A stretch of DNA of 64,000 bases. It comes from Cyanophora paradoxa (lineage: Eukaryota; Glaucocystophyceae; Cyanophorales; Cyanophoraceae). The DNA lies in contig QPMI01000449.1 in NCBI GenBank assembly GCA_004431415.1, positions 124,001 through 188,000 of the forward strand, written 5' to 3'. The position numbers and the translations under genes were made by a program. The notes under the pieces were generated by a model. The model did not search any database. It was not told the origin of the DNA and was given only the letters and a program-made list of their open reading frames with translations. Shown in pieces: positions 47,986-57,442 of this stretch (positions are counted from its first letter, which is position 1; each line of letters begins with the position of its first letter).

Positions 47986-48094
47986 GCCGAGCCCATCAAG
48001 CTTCGTGGCTCAAGCTTAAGCAGCTCAAGCCACAACGGGTTGCGCCGAACTTTTGGCCGAAGGCCACCAGCTTTATGTTCCCCGCCGCCAGCTT

Positions 48095-48158
48095 GCCGCT
48101 CGAACCCACGACCATTAGGTTAAAAGCCTAACGCTCGTACCAACTGAGCTACCAGGGC
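48095..48158 (-). pseudogene. tRNA-Lys(UUU)-like sequence, 3' truncated (second copy)
   Basis: Identical in its D and anticodon arms to the sequence at 41583-41646 and truncated at the same TTCGAGCGGCA junction. It forms the left edge of the second duplicated segment, immediately upstream of the F-box paralogue 4 promoter. Confidence 0.65.
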
Positions 48159-48421
48159 CGTCGGACCTCTGCCCGGTGGGCCCGACCCATCCCGTTCTCC
48201 CCGCTGCACTCCGCCGACTCCGCGAGCGCTCCCGCCGCCCGGAGAGCGTTCCCGTCGCCCGGTGAGCGCTTGGCACCTGTCTTTCGCGCCGTGCACGCCC
48301 CGCTCCGCCCTGGCGCGGCGTGAGCCCGCGGAACGCTGACGGCCGGCCGCGAGACGGCGCAGCCCGGCAGCGCGGCCGCGGAGCGCGCTTCCACCGCTCC
48401 AGCGATCGCAGCAGCAGGGCA

Positions 48422-50562
48422 ATGCCGGCCAGCGGCGCGGAGGCAGCGGCCCCAGCGGCGCGGCTCGGCGACCTCCCCGACGAGCTCTTGCAGCGCGTCG
48501 CGACGCACCTCGGGCCCCTCGGGGCGCTCCCGCTGCTCTCCGTGAGCCGCAGGCTTCGCTGCGCGCTCGCCGGCGCGCCGTGGGCCGAGCTCGCGCTCGA
48601 CCTGCGGGCGGCCGCGGCCGGCGAAGACGGGACGACTGCGGCGCGGCGGGTCGCGGGGCAGCTGCGGCCGCGGGCGGTGAGCGCGCTGGTACTGAGCGGC
48701 GGGGGTGCGGCGGCGGTCGATGCGCTCCTCTCATTCCTCGCCGGCTCCTCCCCGAGCTCGAGTCCGCCGATGTCTTCCCCGCCCCCGGGTCCGGTGCCAT
48801 CCCGATCCGACCCGCTGCGCCCGCCCGCCCGCCGGGCGGCCCTCGCTCAGCCCCGCGCAGACGGGATCGCGGCCGCGCGCGCCGCCGCCGACGGCCTCCG
48901 GCGCTTCCCCCGCCTGGCGACCCTCAAGTGGTCCGCCGCCCCGCCCCGCCGCCCCGCCGCCCCCCCGCGCGGCTTCCGGCCGCCTCCGACGCGCTGCGCC
49001 CCAGGCGGGGCCCGCCGCTGGCCATCTCGGGCCTCCCCTCCCTCCGCCACCTCTCTATCCTCGGTGCGGTTCGCCGGACGCGCCTCGTACCCTGCCCGGG
49101 CTTGGCCAGCGGATCTGAGCCCCGGCCCACGGGCTCCTGGTGCGCGCAGGGACGGACATGGCGGAGGCCGACGTCCGCGCCCTCTGCGCCGCCTTCCCCC
49201 ACCTCGAGGCGCGCCCGCCCCGCCGGCCCCGCGGCCGCCGCCGGTGTTCCTTGGCCCCGCCTAACTAGTGGCTGGCCCCTGGTCCCGCCCCACCCCGCCC
49301 CGCCCCGCTCCGCCCCGTCCCGCAGTCTCTGGAGGGCTGGTTCGGGGACCGCGCCGCCCTCGCCGCCCTCGCGCCCCTCGCCGCCCTCCGCCGCCTCTCC
49401 GCCGACCTGGTGCCCCGTACCCCCCTCCCATTTCTCCCCCCGCCCCCTGATCCGGGCGGGTACAGCTGGAGCCGGACGGGCTTGAATCGGCGCTGGCGGC
49501 CCTACCCCCCGGCCTCTCCGCCCTCGAGCTCGCCAGCATCGGCTACGAGGTCCGCGCCGCGCTGTACCCCCACACCCACGCCCGGCAGCTCACCTGAACC
49601 GCTTCCAGAGCGTGTCCGCGACCGCCCTGCGGACGCTCCCGCGCTTCGCCGACCTGCGGTCCCTGGCGATCGAGGTGCGGCTCGAATCCGCGCGGCGCCA
49701 TTTCACAATTTCGCTCTGATTTGCGATCGGGCACAGGTGGACCGCGGCTCGGTGCCCGCCCTGGGCACCCTCGCGTCTGTACCCCTCCTCTCGGAGCTCC
49801 GCCTCTCCGTGCGCCTCGGGCACACCGACGCCGAGGTGACGCGTTACCCCCCTCAGGGTTCCCTCCCCACCACCTGCTGACCCGCGTACCCCGCCACAGA
49901 CGTTGGAGCTCGTCTCCGCTCTCTCGCGAGCGGTCGGCTCGATGCAGGCCCTCCAGGCGCGTAACCCCCACTCGCCCCCCGCGCTCCCGCCGCCCCCCAG
50001 GAACGCCGATGTACCCCAGGACCTGGACCTTGATCTGGACGACTGCACTGAGGAGGGATGCGACGGCCCCGCGCGCGCCGCGGCGCTCCTCGCCGGCTGC
50101 CGGCCCAGGTGCCGTACCCCCCTTCTTCTTTTCTCTGTACCCCTCACACGTGGGTGCCGTGTAGGTTCCGGCGGCTCGGGGGGTACTTCCAGAGCCCCTC
50201 CCGCCTCGACCCGCTGGCCTCCGCCTTCGCCTCCGGCCCCTTCCCCCGCTTGAAGGTGCGCTTTCGCGTACCCCCCTTCCCCAAAAGATCTTATTTTCTC
50301 GCCGCAGGAGGTCGAGATCACGTACGCGGCAGCCCGCTCCGCTCCCGGCGCGGAGTCCCTGTACCCCCTCCTCCGCGCTCTTTCCGCGATCCACGCAGCC
50401 ATGGCGTCCCTCGAGCTTGGCCCCCGCCCGCGCCTGCGGCTCCGGCTGGGGGCACCCTCGGAGCTGCGGGGCGGGCCCCTGTTCCCCCAGTGGGAGGCCT
50501 TCTGGCGGGAGGCCGCCCGGAGCCCGTTCGGCGTCGCCCTTCTGCACCCCGCCGCGCTCTGA
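48422..50562 (+). CDS. F-box/LRR-like protein (paralogue 4), intact copy
   Basis: The ATG at 48422 starts MPASGAEAAAPAARL, then the F-box DLPDELLQRVATHLGPLGAL and LLSVSRRLRCALAGAPWAEL. Exon 1 is open through GQLRPRAVSALVLSGG. Later exons give LAISGLPSLRHLSILG, MAEADVRALCAAFPHLE, SLEGWFGDRAALAALAPLAA, LESALAALPPGLSALELASI, DLDLDLDDCTEEGCDG and YFQSPSRLDPLASAFASGPF. The last exon ends at the stop 50560-50562. Introns start GTGCGG, GTGACGC and similar, with C-rich 3' ends. The encoded repeats look like degenerate LRRs. Function unknown; F-box context suggests ubiquitin-ligase adaptor. Confidence 0.65.
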
Positions 50563-50567
50563 GCTCG

Positions 50568-51365
50568 ACAAGTCGGCGCGCATCGACAACCGTTGAACAC
50601 GGCCGACCTCGAGGCTATAATATAATGCCGCTAGATGTACATTATACATCTATTGTGCTCAAATCAATAGCTCACATTCAAATACCAAATGTTCGATCTC
50701 CGCGAGCCAAATGTTCGCCAGGTCGGCGGAGAGGCGAGGGGCGCTAGGCCTAGGGCGGCGCGGGAAGAAGCTCCCACCCCTCCGGCCCGGCGGCCGACGC
50801 CCGGGCCCCGGCCGGCGACCGACGCCCCGGCTGCGCGCGCGGTCGGGGACCACGCCCCGGTGCGCTCATATCATGGAAGTTAAGGAGGGATCGCGATCGG
50901 AGAGGGAGAGGGCCACGTGCCCTCCCGAGGCTCGTGCGACTCGGCTCGAGGCACGAACTCGATGAGAGAAGATCCTCAAATCGATATCGGACAGGCCGGC
51001 GCCAGGCCCATAGCATGCGCATGGCCAGGGGCCCGGCCCGGCCCGGGCGCCTGCCTCTGGTCCGCGCCGGGCATGAGCTATAGCTAGCGATTGAAAGCTC
51101 GAACGCTAGCTATATATATGTGGGCCTTTGTGAAGCGTTGAGCTCTCGAGCTTGCCCCTTCGCTGTCAATGCATTGTTAACCCTCGGAGGTTGCATGAGT
51201 CACGCGTCGCGGAGGTTTGGGTGTTATATTGCGATCAGGTACACGCTGCACTAACAGGGGGGCTAGCACTAACCGACGCGGGGAGTAACAGCCGGTGTAC
51301 CCCTCGGGGGGCCTCCCGGCCTCTAACGATGCTCAGGCTCTAACTGAATGCTGTACCCCCCGCTG
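50568..51365. other. Boundary region between host genes and virus-like element
   Basis: No gene is recognised. It contains host-style palindromic words (AGCTATAGCTAGC) up to about 51110 and GTACCCC words near 51300-51360. The left end of the element presumably lies here, but I see no terminal repeat or target-site duplication. Confidence 0.35.
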
Positions 51366-52102
51366 TTACTGCCCGAACCTTCCGAACTTGCGTAATTCGG
51401 CCTCGCCCTGTACCCAGTGGCTGGTGTCGTCCATCCATTCGCGTACCTCCCTCTGACGCTTGAGTGACTCACGCTGCTCGGGGTAGGGAGGGGGGCCTTC
51501 GAGGCGGGGTGGGGAAGGGGGTACGGTGGCAAAATTCAGCCACTCGGGGGTATGCCGAATTCGCCGTGAACGATCCTCTGCGGTGTGAAATACCGGTCGC
51601 TGCTCACGGCCAAGTGGAAGAACGCGCTCCTGAGCCCGGAGAGGAAGCGTGGTTGCATGAATGGCTGCTGGAGGGACTCGTCGCGCCAGGGGGCTACGAA
51701 ATCAATGATACGCTGCTGTACCTGCGCGGGCAGGGCAAGGATCTGGCTCTTGCGGTTCGCAAAGGCCGTCCACAGCGCTTGCAGGTCGGCCCAATCGCCG
51801 TTCAGATCCCTGCGTTCGCGCCTCAGGTACGATCTCGGGTTCTCTGTCATACCCATCAAGCCCGCGGCCCTGATCATCTCCCTGTCCGGGAGCTCTCGCT
51901 CGTCGTGGAATTCGTCTCTAATCCAGCGCACAAGGTAGAGCACGCGCTCCATGAAGTTCTCCGCCGGCGAGCCGCCCCCTGAGGACGTGCGCCTCCCCTC
52001 CAGCACTGCGTTCGCATCCTCCAAGTCCACGTTCCGCTGTCGAATCTCCCCGTCCAGGTCGCCGTTGTTGTACAGCACGTCGGACTCGCGTGTTCGCGCC
52101 AT
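51366..52102 (-). CDS. Unknown protein A (paralogue of protein B), one frame break
   Basis: Starts at the ATG 52102 and is open for 188 codons, with charged helical content (FMERVLYLVRWIRDEFHDER, LPAQVQQRIIDFVAPWRDES). A continuation in the -1 frame from about 51545 reads EWLNFATVPPSP then VREWMDDTSHWVQGEAELRK to a stop at 51366-51368. The break is at a CCCCC run. The C-terminal motif REW-x(7)-W-x-x-GEAE-x-RK is shared with protein B. No known family recognised. Its start lies 35 bases from the stop of protein B, an operon-like spacing unlike the host genes. Confidence 0.55.
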
Positions 52103-52136
52103 GCTCGCGGCTCGGTGAGAATTTATACCTGTACCC

Positions 52137-52969
52137 CTACTCGCGGTCGGGGTACCTGTCGCCGGGCATCAGCCTCGCGCGCTTCCGCATCTCCGCCTCC
52201 CCGGGTAGCCAGTTCTTCGGGTCGTTGCTCCACTCCTCCCATTCGCGTATGTCCCGTCTGACGTCACGCGGGGCGGGGCGTTTATCGGTGGGGCGGACGG
52301 GGCTGGCAGGGCCTGGCGCGGGGGTTGAGGCCCCTGTTCCACGAGTACTCGGGGTACTCTTCCCATCCCAGGGGTACCAGATTCATCGGAATTGGCTCAA
52401 CTTCGAATTGGGGCTTTTTGACGTGATAATCATAGTTTGTGACATACGCCGTCACAGCCGAGCGCAAGCGCGAGAGGTCGCGCAAATTTACGTCGTCCCA
52501 TTGCGAGTCCCTTGCCTTCGCGTACCACTCGAGGATTTGCATGCGAATGTGGTCCGGGAGGGTCGAGAGTATGCTGAGCTTGGAGCCCAGGGCGAACCAG
52601 ATGCGCTTGAACTCGTCGATAATCCTGCCCTCGTCGTGGCTCCGAAAGTAATGGGCACCGCCAGCGTTGTGATGCGAATCGAGCCACCCTGCCTGGGCCA
52701 GCTCTAGCACCGGCCAGGGTTGGCGCTGTCGATTCGGTCGCGAGGCCCGCTCAACCACCCAGCGTCTAAGGTCCTTGACCTGATCTATGAACTGTGCGCC
52801 GCCACTACCCTTGTCTGGTTGGTTCACTGTCGATTGTGCTTCGGGCCTTCGGGTCCTTCGCCTTTCGTCAAAACCGCACAACCGGCTTGGGCGTGTCTTA
52901 TACATACTCTTCTTCTTCTTCTTCGAACTGTGCGATCACGTCCTTGGGCGCTTCCTCTGCATCCGACAT
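52137..52969 (-). CDS. Unknown protein B (paralogue of protein A), probably spliced
   Basis: A short acidic first exon, MSDAEEAPKDVIAQFEEEEE, starts at 52969 and ends at a GTATGT donor near 52905. The main part reads AQFIDQVKDLRRWVVERA, IIDEFKRIWFALGSKLSILS and LPDHIRMQILEWYAKARDSQ. The C-terminal part, in another frame, reads VRRDIREWEEWSNDPKNWLP then GEAEMRKRARLMPGDRYPD to a stop at 52137-52139; a 55-base intron with GTACCCCG donor and GCCAG acceptor would join them. The shared C-terminal tryptophan motif and layout make it a paralogue of protein A. Divergent from the YqaJ gene across a 50-base gap. Confidence 0.55.
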
Positions 52970-53019
52970 TTGTAATTGCACACATCAAGAAATTCTAAAC
53001 GCTACTGCGAGGCTAAGCT
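52970..53019. promoter_or_regulatory. Divergent promoter region of protein B and YqaJ genes
   Basis: Only 50 bases separate the two start codons, so both promoters must fit here or overlap coding DNA. The sequence is AT-richer than its surroundings (AAGAAATTCTAAA). Confidence 0.4.
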
Positions 53020-53709
53020 ATGCATACCGATACAGATTGCGAGACTTTGCAACAGGGGAGCGCGGCGTGGCACGCGGCGCGCCGTGAAAAACTAACTGCA
53101 TCTAATTTTGCGGCTGCGTGCGGCATAAACCCCTGGAAATCCAGGGCCCGCCTGTGGGCGGAGCTAAGCGGGATAGCGGAGGAAAACAACTTTGACAACC
53201 CTGCCCTAACCTATGGGCATGATTATGAGCCCTTCGCGGTCTCTATCTACAAGGCACTGAACGATAACGTTGACATTAAACATACTGGACTGCACGAACA
53301 TAAAGAAATGCCGTTCCTCGCCGGTAGCCCCGACGGACTTATAGGAAATGATAGAATTTTAGAGGTGAAATGCCCGTACAAGGGCGAACTTTATGATAGA
53401 GTTCCTACTTATTACATGCCGCAGTTACAAGGACTTCTGGACATAACGGGCCGCGAGTGGGCCGAACTTTTTTGCTTCACTCCTCTGCGCGTGCAAACGT
53501 GGTACGTCAGGCGCGACGAGAGGTACATCGAGCTCATGAGGAAGTGCTTACATCTATTTTGGATGCACGTCAAGGAGGGCACGCCGCCCGAGCCCTACAG
53601 CGATCGAATGAAGTTAGAGAACCTCAGCGAGGAGCAGGCGGCGCTGCGCGAGTTTAAGTCGTACGCCCTCCTCTCAGAGTCTAGGCAGACTACTTCTGTC
53701 CCAGGCTAG
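53020..53709 (+). CDS. YqaJ-type viral recombinase/alkaline exonuclease
   Basis: A single open frame of 229 codons. Family motifs are in order: GSAAWHAARREKLTASNF (residues 13-30), GHDYEPFA with E70, and FLAGSPDGLIGNDRILEVK with the PD-(D/E)xK catalytic triad D105, E115 and K117, then YYMPQLQGLLDI. YqaJ nucleases resect double-stranded ends and work with single-strand annealing proteins in phage and eukaryotic DNA virus replication. The gene is intronless, lower in GC than the host genes, and ends inside a 50-bp palindromic repeat. The start at 53020 precedes motif I by a typical distance. Confidence 0.85.
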   Translation: MHTDTDCETLQQGSAAWHAARREKLTASNFAAACGINPWKSRARLWAELSGIAEENNFDNPALTYGHDYEPFAVSIYKALNDNVDIKHTGLHEHKEMPFLAGSPDGLIGNDRILEVKCPYKGELYDRVPTYYMPQLQGLLDITGREWAELFCFTPLRVQTWYVRRDERYIELMRKCLHLFWMHVKEGTPPEPYSDRMKLENLSEEQAALREFKSYALLSESRQTTSVPG

Positions 53710-53751
53710 GTCTTTGGAATCTTAATATAAATTTTCCGGGGACCCGGGACA
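53697..53751 (+). repeat. 50-bp palindromic repeat, copy 1 (5-bp insertion)
   Basis: TGTCCCAGG, then a CTAGG insertion, then the shared core with centre AATATAAATT and closing GACCCGGGACA. The insertion supplies the TAG stop codon of the YqaJ gene (53707-53709). Confidence 0.85.
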
Positions 53752-53849
53752 GGCCTTGTCGGACATGGCAATGTCAGAACCTTCCCGATCATCTAGATCT
53801 ATAATGATTCTAGGGAGGGTCCAGACACATCTCTTGTGCGGACCACTTC

Positions 53850-53899
53850 TGTCCCAGGTCTTTGGAATCTTAATATAAATTTTCCAGGGACCCGGGACA
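53850..53899 (+). repeat. 50-bp palindromic repeat, copy 2
   Basis: Begins TGTCCCAGGTC and ends GACCCGGGACA. Pairing base i with base 51-i gives 19 Watson-Crick and 2 G-T pairs out of 25. The centre is CTTAATATAAATTTT. Confidence 0.9.
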
Positions 53900-54030
53900 G
53901 GCCTCGTCGAACAAACCTCTTCATGGGCCAAGATTTCGTGCATGCATCGGCCGCAGCTCATGCGAAAAATCATGTCTGATCCGATCCTGATCATGACGTC
54001 CTGCAAATTGAAGAATCGTCTGACCGGGAG

Positions 54031-54080
54031 TGTCCCGGGTCCCTGGAAATTTTATATTAAGATTCCAGAGACCCGGGACA
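54031..54080 (-). repeat. 50-bp palindromic repeat, copy 3 (inverted)
   Basis: Begins TGTCCCGGGTCCCTGG and ends GACCCGGGACA, with the AT-rich centre reading TTTATATTAAG. It is in opposite orientation to copies 1, 2 and 5. Confidence 0.9.
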
Positions 54081-54169
54081 GATCTACCTAGAGGGAACAT
54101 CCAAAATGCTGTACCCCTCCCACCCCGTGATCTTTCGAATTCAATCTGATGGGCCGACCTGAGTGACGG

Positions 54170-54219
54170 TGTCCTGGGTCCCCGGAAAGTTTATATTAAG
54201 ATTCCAAGGACCTGGGACA
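54170..54219 (-). repeat. 50-bp palindromic repeat, copy 4 (inverted)
   Basis: Begins TGTCCTGGGTCCCCGG and ends GACCTGGGACA, with the same inverted core as copy 3. It lies just beyond the 3' end of the helicase gene. Confidence 0.9.
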
Positions 54220-54285
54220 AGAGCAATGCATTTTCGCACGACGTTGACATAGCCTGATCACGAGAGAAAAATGTACCCCGATCTA

Positions 54286-57200
54286 TCAAATCCGCCGATG
54301 GAGCAGCGAGTAGCAGTCGCAGAACAGATCTTTCACCTCCAAGTAATCCGGCCCCACGCCAGCCCAGCGCTGCCTTGCTTGGCGCTCTGCAACATCTTCG
54401 AGAGTGTCTTCCTTGACCCACGTGATGCACTTGCGCTTGCGAGAGCCGGCGCCCTCCTGCCCTTCTCGGGTCCGTTTTTCCCCGGACCGGGCCCGTCTCA
54501 CCCCCATGTACTTTTCGAGCAGGTACTGAATCACCCGCCACGACTGCTGCGCAAGCTTGGCCTTCTCATTGTCCGATGCATCGAGTTTAGGGGCCCGCTC
54601 GTCCAGACTCTGCAGCACCGCGTAAGCCTCCCGGCCCTCCGGTGATGCGAGCGCCGCGTAGGCTTCGTCCGACCAAAGCATACAGCTGTCGCCGGCCAGC
54701 TTCTCGTACCCCGGCCCAAAAAGTCGCTTGAAAAGCTCCGCAACCTTCGAGACCCTGTGGTACTCAGTAGACGAGGCGATCTCGGCCATGTCGCCGCCGC
54801 GCTTCAGCACAAGGATGATCCGCGACATCAGCGGGATCGAGTAGAATGACTTCCACAGCCAGGCCACGTCGCTCTCGGTCAGCGCGCTTGCGTCCTTGGC
54901 CAGGAACGCAGCGGTCGCTAGGCGCGCGAGTGCAGCAACCTTCTCCACGTCGACCTTAGCAAGCGAATCGCGCGAATGCCACCAGGAGTCCAGCAGCATG
55001 TACAGTTCGGTGATGTCCAGGGCGGAGACTCGAGTACGTACTTGATCTCGCGCTGCCGCTGCTCCTTCTCCTCTTTCGGCCCCTTGTTTCCCTGATCCTC
55101 CGTGACCCGCACGTTCATCACGGCGCAGGTCGACAGCAGCCGCAGCCGCGCGGCCACGGCGAGGCGCCGCGTCGGCATGCCGGCCCGCCGACTCCCGTGA
55201 TGGCTCGCCTTCAAGTCCAGATAGCGCTGCGTGTCTGCAGTGCTAGCTCTCTCATCATCGCTCTCACGCCAGTGCGCGGTCGCCTCGCCCACGCTGACGG
55301 AGGGCGCGGACGCGCGGCTCTTGCGCACGGCGACGAGCAGGTGCTCTCCGCCGGGCGGCTCGCCGCGCCTGCGCAGCTTTCTCACTCGGAACAGCAGCTG
55401 CACGATGTCGTCGGCCTCTAGCTGCGCGGGTTCGGCCTGGAAAACGCCGTAGATCTTGTCAAAGTGCGCTTCCGGAAAGTCCACGCCCGCCCCGAGCGCG
55501 GACGTCGCGATGAGCACGTCGCAGGCCTTGTACGCGCCCTCCTCCGAGACGTCGATCGACACTACGCGGACCGGGCCCTCGTTCGTGAAGCGCACGCTCT
55601 TCTCCTTCGCCTGCCCAACGATGAGCCCAATTGTGAACGGTGCGCCGCTGCCGTCCTCGGGCCCTGCCTCGAGCTGAGTCACGTACTGAGCGCCGCCCAG
55701 GCTGAGCTGCTCCAGCGCCTGCTTCGAAATCTTGTCTGCTAGCTCATTCGCCTTGGCCGGCGTCTCCGCGATGATCATGGCCCGCGAGCGCCCAGGTCGG
55801 CACTGCACCATGATGTCCTTCTCGACGTGCGCCGGGCTGTCTGACACGCGCATCTTCCAGTCGCAGGTCCGGCGCGAGTTGTGCAGGAGCCCAAGGCGCG
55901 CCCCGCGCTCCAGCGCGGACTCCGCGAGGTACGCGAGATCGACCGGCCGGACGAAGCCGTCCATCGCCACGATGCGCGAGGCCTTCATCACGTTTCGCAT
56001 TAGCTGCACGCAGCGCGCGTTTCGGGGCATTGACCGCACGCCCATGTGCAGGCCGGCGGGTTCGAGGGTGCCGCTCGAAGTGAGGTGCTTCGTGAGGGAG
56101 GAGAGCTCGTCCAGCACGATCATCAGCGGCGCAGTCGACCAGCCCGCCCAGTCCTCAAGTACCTTGTGCAGCGAGTCGATCGTGATGACGACGCACCTGC
56201 ACTTCGGATGGCGGTAGCCCCACTTGCCGTGCGTCCCATTTGAGCTCTCCGGCGGCTTCTGAATGTCCATGTACAGCACGGCGTCCTCAGGCAGGCCCAC
56301 GTCATCCAGGCGGCGCTTCAGGTCGCGGGAGAAGGCGCGGCGGCAGGTCAAGAGGATCACGCGCCAGCCCCCTCGAGGGCTGGCTTCAGGTACGTCTCGA
56401 TGAGGGCCTGCGTCTTCCCCGTGTTGAGGCCCGAGCAGATGACGTCGACCTGGGCGGCCCCCGGCTCCAGCGGACCGAACGTGGAGGTGAGCAGCCCTGG
56501 ATCGCGCGTCAGGTAGTCCGTATCCACGACCTTCACGCAGTGCGGTGTCAGGCCCGTCGATTCGAGTGCGATCAGGAGCGACGGGAGGGCCACGTCGAGC
56601 GCCACGGGCTGGGACGGGTCCGTCACGTAAGACGCCGCCGTCTCGCTGCAGCTCCCGTCTCCAGCTCCCCCCTCCTGCTCCACCTCGACACCGTGCGCCC
56701 GAATCGCGATTCTGAGGGCCGGCGATCCTGGCTGATCGCTCATCTTCAGGGTGATTGTTCCGTCGGGCTCGACTGCAATGTCTTGAACGCGGCGGGGGTC
56801 ATTCAGGCTGATCTCAGTGCGCAACGCCGCCCCCGCCCGCCAGATCTCGTCCCTCACCAGCTTGTTCTCGCGCAGGAGGCTCAGGAACCGATCGAAGTCC
56901 GGGAGCGGAGCCTGGGCGTCGCCCGTCAAGCTCAGCGGGGGGTGGGGCGGCTCCTTGCGGGGGAGGAGCTCCTGGCGCCGCAGTCCCGAGCAAGCCCCCC
57001 GAGCTGCGGCGCCCTGCGGCCCCTGCGCCACCCCCTGCGCCGATCCCTGCGTCGGCCCCTGCAGGACGTAGGCTCCTGTGTCGTCCCCCCCGAGCTCCAG
57101 GCCGCTAGATGTCCCCAGCAGCCAGGTCGCAAAGGCGCAGGCCTCCGGGCTCTGCAGGACGTAGGCAGCCTTGAGCCCGTTGTGCGATGTTCGAGAGAAA

Positions 57201-57442
57201 GTGAGGCCTCCGAAGCTCTCCGCGCATGCACGGGCGGCCGCGGTGCTCGTCTCGTCTTCCGCGTCGGAGAAGTGCTTGGACATGATGTGCGGCGGGTGAA
57301 AGATACAGAAGACCATTCCGAGATCAGCGCTGCAGACCTTCTGGACGCAGACGAGGGGAAGCGAGTGAAGAAAAGCTCTTCTTGCGGGCTCAGGTCCACG
57401 GGAGTTACCCCCGGCAGACGGGAGAGTAGACTGTCGGAGCAC
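54286..57442 (-). CDS. Origin-binding-protein-like superfamily 2 helicase, two frame breaks
   Basis: Three consecutive minus-strand frames (56357-57442, 54951-56360 and 54286-54999) form one protein of about 1040 residues. Motifs in order: Walker A SGLNTGKTQALIETYL, Ia ILLTCRRAFSRDLKRRL and VVITIDSLHKVL, Walker B IVLDELSSL, motif V IATSALGAGVDFPEAHFDKI and motif VI DDIVQLLFRVRKLRRR. The T-I-D-S-L, C-R-R-x-F and FRVR features are those of the replication-origin-binding helicase family of eukaryotic DNA viruses, which unwinds viral origins in the nucleus. The first switch (about 56350) follows a GGGGG run, the second is near 55020; both need -1 shifts. The C-terminus (LYMLLDSWWHSRDSLAK onward) is helical and charged, ending SRKRKCITWVKED...CYSLLHRRI. 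The N-terminus is uncertain. Confidence 0.75.

Larger units (their letters stand above)
48095..50567 (+). repeat. Segmental duplication, unit 2
   Basis: Direct-orientation partner of 41583-44035. The two units flank the minus-strand paralogue 3, so the array is plus, minus, plus. Confidence 0.85.

Noticed and set aside
51530-51560. Programmed -1 frameshift at CATACCCCCGAG in protein A
   Set aside because: The slippery heptamer pattern is not met, and the paralogue B needs a shift in the other direction, so a conserved frameshift signal is unlikely.
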